The notes below the pieces were generated by a model. The model ran no database searches and had not been told where the DNA came from. It saw only the letters and a list, made by a program, of their open reading frames with translations. The position numbers and the translations under genes were made by a program. A stretch of 64,000 bases of DNA. Origin: Streptomyces griseocarneus. Lineage in GTDB: Bacteria; Actinomycetota; Actinomycetes; Streptomycetales; Streptomycetaceae. The DNA lies in contig NZ_BNBL01000019.1 in assembly GCF_014655595.1 (NCBI RefSeq), positions 43,343-107,342 of the forward strand. Reading direction: 5' to 3'. Positions 1-8,502 of the stretch are shown here, one piece after another. How positions within the stretch are numbered: the stretch's first letter is position 1; each line of letters starts with the position of its first letter.

Positions 1-525
1 GGCGAGGACGCCGGCTGGCTGGCCCGCTGGTGGCCGCTGGACGGCGCGCCGCCCGGCTCCCGGGCCGAGATCGGCCACCCGCGCGACGCCGCGTGGTCCC
101 GCGCGGCCGGCGGCCTGCGGGCCGGGCTCGCGGTGGCCGTGGACTACGCGCACGAGCGCGCGACCCGCCCGCCCTTCGGCACCCTCACCGGCTTCCGCGA
201 CGGCCGCGAGGTGCGGCCGGTGCCGGACGGCTCGTGCGACATCACCGCCCACGTCGCCCTCGACGCGGCCACCCTGCCGGGCGGATCGGTCACCACCCAG
301 CGCGAGGCGCTGCGCGCCCTGGGCGTGGACGGCACCCGCCCGCCCCTGTCGCTCGCCTCGGCCGACCCGGCCGCCTACGTACGGGCGCTGGGGACGGCCG
401 GCGAGGCGGCCGAGCTGACGTCCCCGGCGGGACTGGGCGGCTTCGGCTGGCTGCTGCAGCCGGTGGGCGGGGCCTGCGCGGGACTGCTCGACGGCGCCCC
501 GGACGAGCCGGGCGCCGGAGGCTGA
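1..525 (+). CDS. MidA/NDUFAF7-type SAM-dependent methyltransferase, 3' part only
   Basis: The window opens inside this gene; 174 C-terminal residues and the stop codon are present and the SAM-binding N-terminal half lies outside. The visible part carries the features of the MidA (COG1565) family tail: GLAVAVDYAHE, then GTLTGF, DGSCDITAHVALDA and a following QREALRALGV stretch. In eukaryotes the family member NDUFAF7 methylates an arginine of the complex I subunit NDUFS2, the NuoD homologue. Here a nuoD paralogue starts only 12 bases downstream on the same strand, so the two are probably co-transcribed and may act on the same complex. The substrate link is inferred from that neighbourhood and the family. 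Confidence 0.8.
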   Translation, partial: GEDAGWLARWWPLDGAPPGSRAEIGHPRDAAWSRAAGGLRAGLAVAVDYAHERATRPPFGTLTGFRDGREVRPVPDGSCDITAHVALDAATLPGGSVTTQREALRALGVDGTRPPLSLASADPAAYVRALGTAGEAAELTSPAGLGGFGWLLQPVGGACAGLLDGAPDEPGAGG

Positions 526-537
526 GAAACTAGGCCC

Positions 538-1680
538 ATGACGGAGACGACAGTCGGCATCGGCGGCGCGGCGGAGAGCACCGACATGGTGCTCAACATC
601 GGGCCTCAGCACCCGTCCACCCACGGTGTGCTGCGGCTGCGCCTCGTCCTGGACGGCGAGCGGGTCCAGCACGCCGAACCGGTCATCGGCTACATGCACC
701 GGGGCGCGGAGAAGCTCTTCGAGGCGCGCGACTACCGGCAGATCATCATGCTCGCCAACCGCCACGACTGGCTGTCGGCGTTCTCCAACGAGCTGGGCGT
801 CGTCATCGCCGTCGAGCGGATGCTCGGCATGGAGGTCCCCGAGCGGGCGGTGTGGACGCGCACGCTCCTGGCCGAGCTGAACCGGGTGCTCAACCACCTG
901 ATGTTCCTCGGCTCCTACCCGCTGGAGCTCGGCGGCATCACGCCCGTCTTCCACGCGTTCCACGAGCGCGAGGAGCTGCAGACGGTGATGGAGGAGGTCT
1001 CCGGCGGCCGGATGCACTACATGTTCAACCGCGTGGGCGGCCTCAAGGAGGACCTGCCCGCCGGCTGGCTCGGCCGGGCCCGGCACGCGGTGGCCCAGGT
1101 CCGCTCCCGGATGGACGTCTACGACCGGCTGGTGCTCGGCAACGAGATCTTCCGGGGCCGTACGCGCGGCGTCGGCGTCCTCTCGCGCGAGGCCGTGCAC
1201 GCCTACGGGGTCAGCGGGCCGATCGCCCGCGCCTCCGGCGTCGACTTCGACCTGCGCCGCGACGAGCCGTACCTCGCCTACGGCGAGCTGGGCGACGTCC
1301 TGAAGGTCGTCACCCGCGAGGAGGGCGACTGCCTGGCCCGCTTCGAGTGCCTGCTGGAGCAGACGCACAACGCGCTGGACCTGGCCGACGCCTGCCTGGA
1401 CCGGATGGCCGACCTCCCGCCCGGCCCGATCAACCAGCGGCTGCCCAAGGTGCTCAAGGCGCCCGAGGGCTCGACCTACGTGTGGACCGAGAACCCGCTG
1501 GGCCTCAACGGCTACTACCTGGTCTCCAAGGGCGACAAGACGCCCTACCGGCTCAAGCTGCGCTCGGCGTCCTTCAACAACATCCAGGCGCTGACCGAGC
1601 TGCTGCCCGGCACGCTCGTCGCCGACATGGTCGCGATCCTGGGCTCGCTGTTCTTCGTCGTCGGCGACATCGACAAGTAG
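538..1680 (+). CDS. nuoD2: NADH-quinone oxidoreductase subunit D paralogue (NuoD2)
   Basis: This 380-residue protein belongs to the 49 kDa/NuoD family, the membrane-facing quinone-site subunit of complex I. It begins the conserved part almost at once with GPQHPSTHGVLRL (residues 22-34), followed by MHRGAEKL (53-60). The tail GDIDK is a typical NuoD C terminus. It is shorter at the N terminus than the usual 400-440 residues and stands alone without other nuo genes in view, so it is probably an additional copy beside a full nuo operon elsewhere. Arg55 lies in the HRG(T/A)EKL segment that holds the arginine methylated in mitochondrial NDUFS2. It follows the MidA-type gene by 12 bases. Confidence 0.9.
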   Translation: MTETTVGIGGAAESTDMVLNIGPQHPSTHGVLRLRLVLDGERVQHAEPVIGYMHRGAEKLFEARDYRQIIMLANRHDWLSAFSNELGVVIAVERMLGMEVPERAVWTRTLLAELNRVLNHLMFLGSYPLELGGITPVFHAFHEREELQTVMEEVSGGRMHYMFNRVGGLKEDLPAGWLGRARHAVAQVRSRMDVYDRLVLGNEIFRGRTRGVGVLSREAVHAYGVSGPIARASGVDFDLRRDEPYLAYGELGDVLKVVTREEGDCLARFECLLEQTHNALDLADACLDRMADLPPGPINQRLPKVLKAPEGSTYVWTENPLGLNGYYLVSKGDKTPYRLKLRSASFNNIQALTELLPGTLVADMVAILGSLFFVVGDIDK

Positions 1681-1739
1681 ACCGGAAGGCCCCGCAGGCA
1701 GGCGCGGACCGGCGCGGACCGGGCCCCGGATACGCCGAA

Positions 1740-1761
1740 GGCCGGCCCGTACGGGCCGGCC
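1740..1761. terminator. Bidirectional terminator-like palindrome
   Basis: A perfect 22-base palindrome built of GGCCGGCCCGT and its complement sits between the convergent ends of nuoD2 and the minus-strand membrane protein. The position suits a shared transcription terminator. There is no T-run. Confidence 0.6.
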
Positions 1762-1782
1762 CTGCGAGGCGGGAGCCGCGCG

Positions 1783-2880
1783 CTACGAAATGGCGGTGCG
1801 CAGCTCGGCGACGTCTATCTGCTCGGTCTCGTCGTGCGCGGTGAGATCGATGACCTCGTCCGTCTCGACGGCTTCGACGGACCCGACGGCCCGGACGGCC
1901 TGCGCGTCGGCCAGGGCCTCCTCGCCGACGACGTCCGCGAGGTCCTGCTCCTCGACGGGCTTGGGGGCCGGGGACGCCTTCTTGTTTCCGAAGAAGTCGA
2001 AGCCGCCCTGCGCCCGGGACGCCGGGCGCCGCGCGGCGGGCAGCGCCGCACCGGTGCCGGCCGCGGGAGCGGCGGCCTTCGCGGGGGCGAGGGCCTTGGC
2101 GGGCGCGACGGCCTTGGGCGCGGGCAGGGACGCGGGCACGGGCGCCGGGCCGGACGTGGACGCGGGCTTGAGCTCGGGCCTGAGCCCGGACTTGGGCTCG
2201 GGCTTGGACTCGGTCGCCTTCGCCTCCACGGCCTCGGGCTCGGGCTTCGCGGCCGCCCGCGCGCGCTGCGCGGCGGCGTTGCGCTCGAGGTCCCGCAGCG
2301 CGTCGGCGGCCCTGCGGAACGCGGCGGCGCCGGGGGCCGTGCCCTCGGAGCGCGTACCGGCCGCACCCGCCGCCTCCAGCTCCAGCGCCTTCCCCGGCGC
2401 CTTGCCCTTGGCGAGCAGACGGCGGCCCTCCAGCGCGCTGGCGCGCCCGGTCTCGGCGGCGGCGTAACGGCGCAGCAGGTCGGCGTGTTCGGTACGGAGC
2501 CGGGCGAGCTCGGCGCGCTTGCCCCGGAGCTTGGACTCCAGGCGCGTCCGGGCCAGACGGGTCTCCTCGAGGTCCGTCTCCAGCTCGGCTATGCGCTCCT
2601 CGGTCTTCCACTCCTCGCGCGTACGGGCGGCGGTGAGCTGGGCAACGCGCTTGCCGGCCGCGCGGTCCCAGCGGCGCGTCAGGACCGAGCCCACGACGGT
2701 GGCGGCCGCGGCGGCCACGGCGAGGCCCCGTATGACGACCGTTTCACCCACCACCAGGGCGCCGGCGGCGCAGACGACTGATGTCGCGGCGACCGTCAAC
2801 GGTGGAAGAAGCCGGTGCAGGGGTGCGGAATGGCGGTGGCGTCCTCGTGGCATGGCCTGAAACTTACCGTGCGTTGCCAC
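1783..2880 (-). CDS. Two-TM protein with coiled coil and Ala/Pro/Lys-rich linker, unknown function
   Basis: I do not recognise a named family. The 365-residue product has a basic N terminus (RGRHRH), two hydrophobic segments at about residues 24-42 and 47-66, a charged heptad-like coiled coil from about 75 to 165, and a low-complexity Ala/Pro/Lys-rich stretch to about 300. A short acidic C-terminal region carries a DFFGNKK motif. This architecture suggests a membrane-anchored scaffold or envelope protein with a cytoplasmic coiled coil. The GTG start at 2880 is the longest choice; an ATG at 2853 (MPRGRHRH) is equally possible. It is convergent with nuoD2 and transcribed alone. The protein is probably real because codon bias and composition are typical of the surroundings. 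Confidence 0.75.
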   Translation of the reverse strand: MATHGKFQAMPRGRHRHSAPLHRLLPPLTVAATSVVCAAGALVVGETVVIRGLAVAAAAATVVGSVLTRRWDRAAGKRVAQLTAARTREEWKTEERIAELETDLEETRLARTRLESKLRGKRAELARLRTEHADLLRRYAAAETGRASALEGRRLLAKGKAPGKALELEAAGAAGTRSEGTAPGAAAFRRAADALRDLERNAAAQRARAAAKPEPEAVEAKATESKPEPKSGLRPELKPASTSGPAPVPASLPAPKAVAPAKALAPAKAAAPAAGTGAALPAARRPASRAQGGFDFFGNKKASPAPKPVEEQDLADVVGEEALADAQAVRAVGSVEAVETDEVIDLTAHDETEQIDVAELRTAIS

Positions 2881-2936
2881 GACCGTGGGACTCCACCACC
2901 AAACTGTTCCCTTGATCTTACTTCTCCCCTACGCGA

Positions 2937-3920
2937 TCACTTCGTCAGAAGCCGCTTCTCCTTGAGGTACTGGGCGGCCACGTCGGCGGGCTTGAGGCGC
3001 TGCGCGTCGACCTTCTTGTTGAGTTCGGTGAGATCGGCCGTGGTCAGCACCCGGGTGAGCTTCCCCAGGGCGTCGGTGATCTTCTGCGAGCCGGCCTTCT
3101 CGGCATTCACGACCGGCAGGACGTTGTCGGAGTTCTGGAGCTTCTTGTCGTCCTCGAGGAGAACGAGTCCGAACTGTTCGAGCGTGGCGTCCGTGGTGGT
3201 GGTCAGCAGCAGCTGGTCCTTGCCGTCCTTGACCGCCTGCTTGGCCTGGGTGCTGCCGACCTCGAGCGGGTCGATGCCGCTGACCTCGATGCCGTAGGTC
3301 TTCTCCAGGCCGGGCTTGCAGAAGGGCCGCTGGGAGCATTCGTCGCCCGCCGCGAGCCTGACCGGCAGCTTCGCCTTTCCGAGGTCGGAAAGGGTCTTGA
3401 GCTGGTGTTCCTTCGCGAACTCGGCCGTCACCGCGAAGGCGTTCTGGTCCACGGCGCGGCCCGCGTCGAGCACCTTCAGGCCGCGCGGCCCGGCGAGTTT
3501 ACGGAGGGCGTTCACCGTGGCCTCGGCATCGGCCGAAGCGACCTGGGGGGCGTCCTTGCCGTTCTGCTTCTTGTTGAGGAATTCGGCCAGGGTCGCGGCG
3601 TACTCGGGAACGACGTCGATCTCGCCCTTCTCCAGCTCCGGTTCATAGAGCTCGCGCGCGTCCGCGGTCTTGATCGACGTGGAATATCCGGCGTCCCTGA
3701 GCAGCCGCGCGTATATCTCCGCAAGAATCTTCGATTCCGTGAAAGAAGCGGAGCCGATGACCAGGGACTCCTGTCCCGGCTTCGCGGGGCCGCCCGCCCC
3801 GCCGCCGGACTTCTCCAGGCTGTCGCCGCCGCACGCGGCGAGGCCCGCCGTCAGGGCGGTGACGCCGGCCGCCGCCAGCAGGGCGCGTGCGGTCCGCGCC
3901 CGGCGCGGGGTCCTGGCCAT
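2937..3920 (-). CDS. Glycine betaine/osmoprotectant ABC transporter substrate-binding lipoprotein
   Basis: This secreted lipoprotein has a twin-basic N terminus and a lipobox ending in LTAGLAAC (Cys30). The mature part is an OpuAC/ProX-type binding protein of the OsmF/OpuCC class, with the SASFTESKILAEIYARLL opening and the YAATLAEF segment seen in choline/betaine binders. It captures quaternary amines outside the cell and delivers them to the two permeases encoded just upstream in the same operon. The start at 3920 is preferred because GGAG sits six bases before it; an in-frame ATG at 3932 has no clear ribosome site. The gene follows permease 2 by 16 bases. Substrate (betaine, choline or carnitine) cannot be fixed from sequence. 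Confidence 0.87.
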   Translation of the reverse strand: MARTPRRARTARALLAAAGVTALTAGLAACGGDSLEKSGGGAGGPAKPGQESLVIGSASFTESKILAEIYARLLRDAGYSTSIKTADARELYEPELEKGEIDVVPEYAATLAEFLNKKQNGKDAPQVASADAEATVNALRKLAGPRGLKVLDAGRAVDQNAFAVTAEFAKEHQLKTLSDLGKAKLPVRLAAGDECSQRPFCKPGLEKTYGIEVSGIDPLEVGSTQAKQAVKDGKDQLLLTTTTDATLEQFGLVLLEDDKKLQNSDNVLPVVNAEKAGSQKITDALGKLTRVLTTADLTELNKKVDAQRLKPADVAAQYLKEKRLLTK

Positions 3921-3936
3921 ACGATTCTCCATCCAG

Positions 3937-4629
3937 TCAGGCGGGTCGATCTTGAACAGCCGTCACATGCCCGCGCATGGGGTCCAGAAACCGCTGCAGC
4001 AGCACGAAGGCGCCCTCGACCAGCAGCGCGAGCGCGGCCACCAGCAGCGCGCCGGCCACCACCTGCGCGGTGTCGGTGAGCCGGAAGCCGGCCGTGATGA
4101 TCCGGCCGAGGCCGCCGCCGCCGGGCAGCGCGGCGAGCGTGGTCGTGGCCACCACCTGCACGGCGGCCGTCCGCACCCCGGTCACGATCAGCGGGAAGGC
4201 CAGCGGGAGCTCGACCCGGGCGATCACCTGAGCGCCCGTCATGCCCATCCCCCGCGCGGCCTCCACCATGTCGCGGTCGACCTCGCGCATCCCCACGTAG
4301 GCGTTGGTCAGCAGCGGGGGTATCGCGAAGAGCACCAGCGCGATGACGGTCGGCCAGGAGCCGTGCGTGCCGAGCGGGCTGAGGAGCAGCAGCACCAGCA
4401 CCGCGAACGTGGGCACCGCCCGCCCCACGTTGGCGATGTTCACCGCGAGGGCGCCGCCCTTGCCCAGGTGGCCCAGCACCACGGCGACGGGCAGGGCCAC
4501 GGCGCATGAGATCAGCAGGCACACCACGGTCAGGAAGAGGTGCTCGCCCAGGCGGTGCCAGACGCCGTCCGTGCCGCTCCAGTGGGCGGCGGTGGCCAGC
4601 CAGTCCCACGTGCGCTCGAGGACTCCCAT
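3937..4629 (-). CDS. Osmoprotectant ABC transporter permease 2
   Basis: This 230-residue inner-membrane permease of the BPD (OpuC/OsmW) class has about five to six hydrophobic segments and the cytoplasmic EAA loop EAARGMGMTGAQ through which the ATPase couples. It pairs with the permease encoded directly upstream: their stop and start codons overlap by one base (TGATG), so they are translationally coupled. The start at 4629 (MGVLERTWDW) is fixed by that overlap. The two permeases are related but not identical, giving a heterodimeric channel, as in Bacillus OpuC. Confidence 0.87.
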   Translation of the reverse strand: MGVLERTWDWLATAAHWSGTDGVWHRLGEHLFLTVVCLLISCAVALPVAVVLGHLGKGGALAVNIANVGRAVPTFAVLVLLLLSPLGTHGSWPTVIALVLFAIPPLLTNAYVGMREVDRDMVEAARGMGMTGAQVIARVELPLAFPLIVTGVRTAAVQVVATTTLAALPGGGGLGRIITAGFRLTDTAQVVAGALLVAALALLVEGAFVLLQRFLDPMRGHVTAVQDRPA

Positions 4630-5360
4630 CAGGCCACCGCCTTCTCGGGCCGGCCGGCCCCGCCGGCCACGGGCTTCCCGGGCTTCGTACGACGCTTGGG
4701 CCTCGCCCAGGGCGTCAGCAGCCGCTGCACCAGCAGCAGGGCGAGGTCGGCGACGACCGCCAGCACCACGCACAGCACCGAAGCGGTCAGCACCTGGGAC
4801 TTGAAGTAGCTGCGCATGCCCTCGTAGATGAGATTGCCCAGGCCGCCGTACCCGATGATGGCCCCCACCGTCGTCAGCGAGACGGTCGAGACCGTGGCGA
4901 TCCGCAGACCCGCCATCAGGGCGGGCAGGGCGAGGGGCAGTTCCACCGCGAACAGCAGGCGGACCGGGCCGTATCCCATGCCGCGCGCCGCCTCGCGGGC
5001 ATCCTGGGGCACCGACGCGAGGCCGGCGAGGATGTTCCGCACGAGGATCGTCAGCGAATACAGCACCAGGCCGGTCACCACGACCGCCGCCGACAGCCCG
5101 AAGACGGGCACGAGCAGCGAGAACATGGCCAGCGACGGCACGGTGTACAGGATCGTGGTCGCGCCGAGGACCGGCCCCGCGACGGGCCGCCACCTGCGGG
5201 CGAGCAGGGCCAGGGGAAGGGCGACGAGCAGGCCTATGGCGACCGACGCCAGGGTGATGCCGATGTGCTGGAGGGTCGCGTCCGTCAGCTCCTGACCGCG
5301 CGTGCGCACGTACTCGCCGCAGATCCAGTCATTGGCGATCAAACAATTCCCGTCCGCCAT
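4629..5360 (-). CDS. Osmoprotectant ABC transporter permease 1
   Basis: The 243-residue partner permease begins MADGNCLIANDW with a short periplasmic-facing segment carrying two cysteines, followed by multiple TM helices. Its EAA loop reads EAARGMGYGPVRL. It is the first gene of the permease-permease-binding protein operon and diverges from the ATPase gene, leaving 133 bases for the two promoters. The open frame extends further upstream, but the start at 5360 has a GAGG-type ribosome site and is where family homology starts. Confidence 0.85.
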   Translation of the reverse strand: MADGNCLIANDWICGEYVRTRGQELTDATLQHIGITLASVAIGLLVALPLALLARRWRPVAGPVLGATTILYTVPSLAMFSLLVPVFGLSAAVVVTGLVLYSLTILVRNILAGLASVPQDAREAARGMGYGPVRLLFAVELPLALPALMAGLRIATVSTVSLTTVGAIIGYGGLGNLIYEGMRSYFKSQVLTASVLCVVLAVVADLALLLVQRLLTPWARPKRRTKPGKPVAGGAGRPEKAVA

Positions 5361-5493
5361 CCGTGCCTCACCTCCCCCTCGGCCTTCACGGTCTGTCACT
5401 GGCGACCCTAACCCGGGGCACTGACATTCGCCTCCGGCCGTGCACATCCCTGCCACCATTGTTCGAGCGGCAGTCCGGCGACAATGGGGAACC

Positions 5494-6666
5494 ATGATCC
5501 GTTTCGAGCACGTCACCAAGAGCTACGCCGACGGCACCACCGCCGTGGACGACCTGTCCTTCGAGGTGGCGGAGGGCGAGCTGGTCACGCTCGTCGGACC
5601 CTCGGGCTGCGGCAAGACGACCACCATGAAGATGGTCAACCGCCTGATCGAGCCCACCAGCGGCCGGATCCTCGTCGACGGCGAGGACATCTCCACCGTC
5701 GACCCGGTCCAGCTGCGCCGCCGCATCGGCTACGTCATCCAGCAGGTCGGGCTCTTCCCGCACAAGACGGTGCTCGACAACACCGCGACCGTGCCGCACC
5801 TGCTGGGCTGGCAGCGCAAGCGCGCCCGCGCCCGGGCGGCCGAGCTGCTGGACCTCGTGGGGCTCGACCCGTCCGTCTACGGCGACCGCTACCCCGACCA
5901 GCTCTCAGGCGGGCAGCGCCAGCGCGTCGGCGTGGCCCGCGCGCTGGCGGCGGACCCGCCGGTCCTCCTGATGGACGAGCCCTTCGGTGCGGTCGACCCC
6001 GTCGTGCGCGAGCGGCTGCAGAACGAGTTCCTGCGGCTGCAGTCCCAGGTGCGCAAGACCGTGCTGTTCGTCACCCACGACATCGAGGAGGCCGTCCGCC
6101 TCGGGGACCGCATCGCGGTCTACGGGAACGGGCGCATCGAACAGTTCGACGCTCCGGCGGCGGTGCTGGGGGCTCCCGCCACGCCGTACGTGGCCGACTT
6201 CGTCGGGGCCGACCGGGGCCTGAAGCGGCTGTCGGTGACGCCCATCGAGGCCGGCGACCTCGAACAGCCGCCGGTGGTGCGGCTGGACGACCGGCTGTCC
6301 ACGGTGGCGGAGCGGCTCGCCGAGGAGGGCGCGCGCTGGGCCGTCGTCGTGGACGACTCGGGGCGGCTGCACGGCTGGGTGTCGGCGGACGCGGTGGCCT
6401 CCGCCGATCCCGCCGTCCGGGTGCGGGAGCGGGCCCGGCGCATGGACGCGTGGCTTCCGCTCGGGGCGTCGCTGAAGAAGGCGTTCAGCACGATGCTGCA
6501 GCACGACGCCGGGTGGATCGCCGTGCTGGACGGCGACCAGGCCGATCACTACCTGGGCGTGCTCACGCCGGCCCGGCTGCACGAGGCGCTGCGGCGCTCC
6601 ATCGAGGCCGACGCGCGGGGCGGGGCGCGCAGCGAGGTGGACGTGGAGACGGTGCCGGGGCTGTAG
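5494..6666 (+). CDS. Osmoprotectant ABC transporter ATP-binding protein with CBS domains
   Basis: The 390-residue ATPase energises the divergent permeases. It has a Walker A GPSGCGKTT at about residues 36-44, a Q-loop VIQQVGLFPHKT, signature LSGGQRQRVGVARAL and Walker B VLLMDEPFGAVD followed by the switch histidine in VTHD. Residues from about 250 to 375 form a CBS pair, the ionic-strength or nucleotide sensor of OpuA/OpuC-type transporters, which suggests activation by osmotic upshift. The start at 5494 (MIRFEHVTKSY) is chosen over an in-frame ATG 54 bases upstream because the ABC fold starts there. Confidence 0.9.
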   Translation: MIRFEHVTKSYADGTTAVDDLSFEVAEGELVTLVGPSGCGKTTTMKMVNRLIEPTSGRILVDGEDISTVDPVQLRRRIGYVIQQVGLFPHKTVLDNTATVPHLLGWQRKRARARAAELLDLVGLDPSVYGDRYPDQLSGGQRQRVGVARALAADPPVLLMDEPFGAVDPVVRERLQNEFLRLQSQVRKTVLFVTHDIEEAVRLGDRIAVYGNGRIEQFDAPAAVLGAPATPYVADFVGADRGLKRLSVTPIEAGDLEQPPVVRLDDRLSTVAERLAEEGARWAVVVDDSGRLHGWVSADAVASADPAVRVRERARRMDAWLPLGASLKKAFSTMLQHDAGWIAVLDGDQADHYLGVLTPARLHEALRRSIEADARGGARSEVDVETVPGL

Positions 6667-6698
6667 GCGCCCGGCACCGGCTCACGCGCGGGAGGCGT

Positions 6699-7208
6699 TC
6701 ACGCGCGTGAGGCGTCCGCTCCGCCGTTCTCGTCGTCGTCCTCCGGGAGCTTGCACACCCGCTCCATGAAGAAGGCGGCGGCCACGACGCACGCGCCCGC
6801 GAGGACGGAGGCACCGGCGTAGATGGCCTGATCCCGCCGGGCGGGGACGTCGAGGCCGTCGATGAGGAGGAAGACGCCGACGCCGCCGTACATGCCCGCG
6901 ACCAGGGCGGCGACCAGGGCGCTGGCCTGCCCGAAGACGACCGCACGGGCGGCCAGCAGCGGGTCGACGCCCTTCGCGCCGGGCCGGCGCTCGCGCTGGG
7001 CGCGCAGCCGGGCCCGCAGCGACAGGGCCGTCGCGGCGAGCACGACGGCGATCACCGCCAGCACGATCGGCGCGGCCACCGGCACGCTCGGGAGCGTGCC
7101 GAAGGAGTCCCACAGCCGGGCCCCGGCCCACGACAGCACCCCGGCCACGGCGAACAGCCCGACCAGCACCCCGATCCGAAGTTGCTTCACCGAGCCGTCG
7201 CCCCTCAT
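6699..7208 (-). CDS. DUF3180 family four-TM membrane protein
   Basis: A 169-residue integral membrane protein with four hydrophobic segments (about 8-28, 43-63, 85-108 and 120-145) and a polar C terminus rich in Asp/Glu. The length, the RIGVLVGLFAVAG opening and the position just downstream of folK match the actinobacterial DUF3180 family, which is commonly found at the end of the folate gene cluster. Its function is unknown. It ends the minus-strand folate operon, 36 bases after folK. Confidence 0.8.
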   Translation of the reverse strand: MRGDGSVKQLRIGVLVGLFAVAGVLSWAGARLWDSFGTLPSVPVAAPIVLAVIAVVLAATALSLRARLRAQRERRPGAKGVDPLLAARAVVFGQASALVAALVAGMYGGVGVFLLIDGLDVPARRDQAIYAGASVLAGACVVAAAFFMERVCKLPEDDDENGGADASRA

Positions 7209-7244
7209 CGTCGTTCTCCCTCGACCACTACACCCGCCGAACGG

Positions 7245-7838
7245 CTACTCCGGCAGTCGGAGTTCCAGGTCGGCACGGGGTTCGACCCCGGCACTGCCGA
7301 TCTCGGCCAGCAGCTCCACCACCGGACCCCGGCCCGGAACCTCGGCCTCCGGGTCCACGTCGTACCACGGCACGAGCACGAAGGCGCGCTCGTGCGCCCT
7401 CGGGTGCGGCAGCATCAGGGTGGGGTCGTCGGAGACGACGTCCTGGTACGTGACGATGTCCACATCCAGCGTGCGCGCGCCCCAGCGGCGCTCCCGCACC
7501 CGCTCGAAGGCCTCCTCGATCGCGTGACCGCGCTCGAGCAGGGAGTCCGGCGGAAGGGTGGTCTTCACCAGCACCACCGCGTTGAAGTACGACGGCTGGG
7601 TGCCCGGCTCGACGCCCCAGGGCTCGGTCTCGTACACCGGGGAGACGGCCTTGACCCGCAGGCCGGGCGTGTCCTCCAGCGCGTCGATCGCGCCCTGGAG
7701 GATCTCCAGGCGGTTGCCCAGGTTGCTGCCGATGGAGATCACGGCGCGTTTGGGGTTGCTCAGCGTCACATCGGCGGCGTCCACCCGCTCCACCACGGAG
7801 GCGGGCACCGGCTGCACGGTCGGGTCGCTGCTGCTCAT
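7245..7838 (-). CDS. folK: 6-hydroxymethyl-7,8-dihydropterin pyrophosphokinase
   Basis: FolK transfers pyrophosphate from ATP to 6-hydroxymethyl-dihydropterin, the step before dihydropteroate synthase. The 197-residue protein shows ISIGSNLGNR near the N terminus, YETEPWG in the middle and the signature RRWGARTLDVDIVTY with the metal-binding aspartates. About 30 residues precede the core, as in other Streptomyces FolK. The start codon overlaps the stop of folB by ATGA, so the two are translationally coupled and produced together. Confidence 0.95.
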   Translation of the reverse strand: MSSSDPTVQPVPASVVERVDAADVTLSNPKRAVISIGSNLGNRLEILQGAIDALEDTPGLRVKAVSPVYETEPWGVEPGTQPSYFNAVVLVKTTLPPDSLLERGHAIEEAFERVRERRWGARTLDVDIVTYQDVVSDDPTLMLPHPRAHERAFVLVPWYDVDPEAEVPGRGPVVELLAEIGSAGVEPRADLELRLPE

Positions 7839-8194
7839 ACTCGGCTCCGGGTGATCGTGATGGTCACGTCGTCGAACGGCACGGTGATCGGCGCGTCGGG
7901 CTTGTGCACGACGACCTCGACCTCCCGCACCGGATCATGCTTGAGGCATTGCTCGGCGATCCGCTCGGCGAGCGTCTCGATGAGGTCCACCGGCTCGCCC
8001 TCGACGATGCCGACGACCTCCTCCGCCACGATGCCGTAGTGCACGGTCTTCGCGAGGTCGTCGTCGGCCGCGGCAGCCCGCGTGTCCAGGCTCAGCACCA
8101 GGTCCACGATGAAGGTCTGGCCCTCCTCGCGTTCCCGGGGGAACACCCCGTGGTGCCCGCGAGCCTTCAAGCCGCGCAGCGCGACACGATCCAC
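7835..8194 (-). CDS. folB: Dihydroneopterin aldolase
   Basis: FolB cleaves dihydroneopterin to 6-hydroxymethyl-dihydropterin and glycolaldehyde in folate synthesis. The 119-residue protein has the family hallmarks: GHHGVFPREREEGQ (active-site region), DLAKTVHYG and IETLAERIAEQCL, ending with VPFDDVTITITR. I place the start at the GTG at 8194 (VDRVALRGL) because AGGAG lies six bases before it; a GTG nine bases further upstream abuts that AGGAG and is unlikely. It is coupled to folK by a four-base overlap. Confidence 0.94.
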   Translation of the reverse strand: MDRVALRGLKARGHHGVFPREREEGQTFIVDLVLSLDTRAAAADDDLAKTVHYGIVAEEVVGIVEGEPVDLIETLAERIAEQCLKHDPVREVEVVVHKPDAPITVPFDDVTITITRSRV

Positions 8195-8502
8195 ACGAAT
8201 CACTCCTGCTGGTTGTCGGTAAGGGCCGGTACGGGAGCACACCGGCCATGGCCGGCGCGGCGCCCGGACCCGGTCCCGGACCGGGTCGCCCACATTCGAA
8301 TCTACCTGCGGGCACCGACAGTGCCCGTCCACGGGTGCTATGGACAAAGGACGCCGAGGGTGCTAGCCGGCTCCCGCCGCGCTTACCCGGAGCTCCGCGA
8401 TCCACCCCTACCCGGGCAGCAAGCAGCTCGAACGAGTGGTCACATACCCTTCACGCTGACGTGTCGTACCCGCCCGTCACCCCATCGGCCCAGCCCGCCG
8501 GC
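8195..8502. promoter_or_regulatory. Non-coding gap upstream of folB with several palindromes
   Basis: These 308 bases separate the NTF2-like gene stop from folB and contain no convincing gene. Three inverted repeats are visible: CCGGCCATGGCCGG at 8242-8255, ACCCGGTCC-C-GGACCGGGT at 8268-8286, and GGGCAC-N5-GTGCCC at 8310-8326. On the minus strand a TAGATT hexamer near 8297 could serve as a -10 element for folB. The layout suits a terminator after the NTF2-like gene followed by a folB-folK promoter. Confidence 0.4.
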
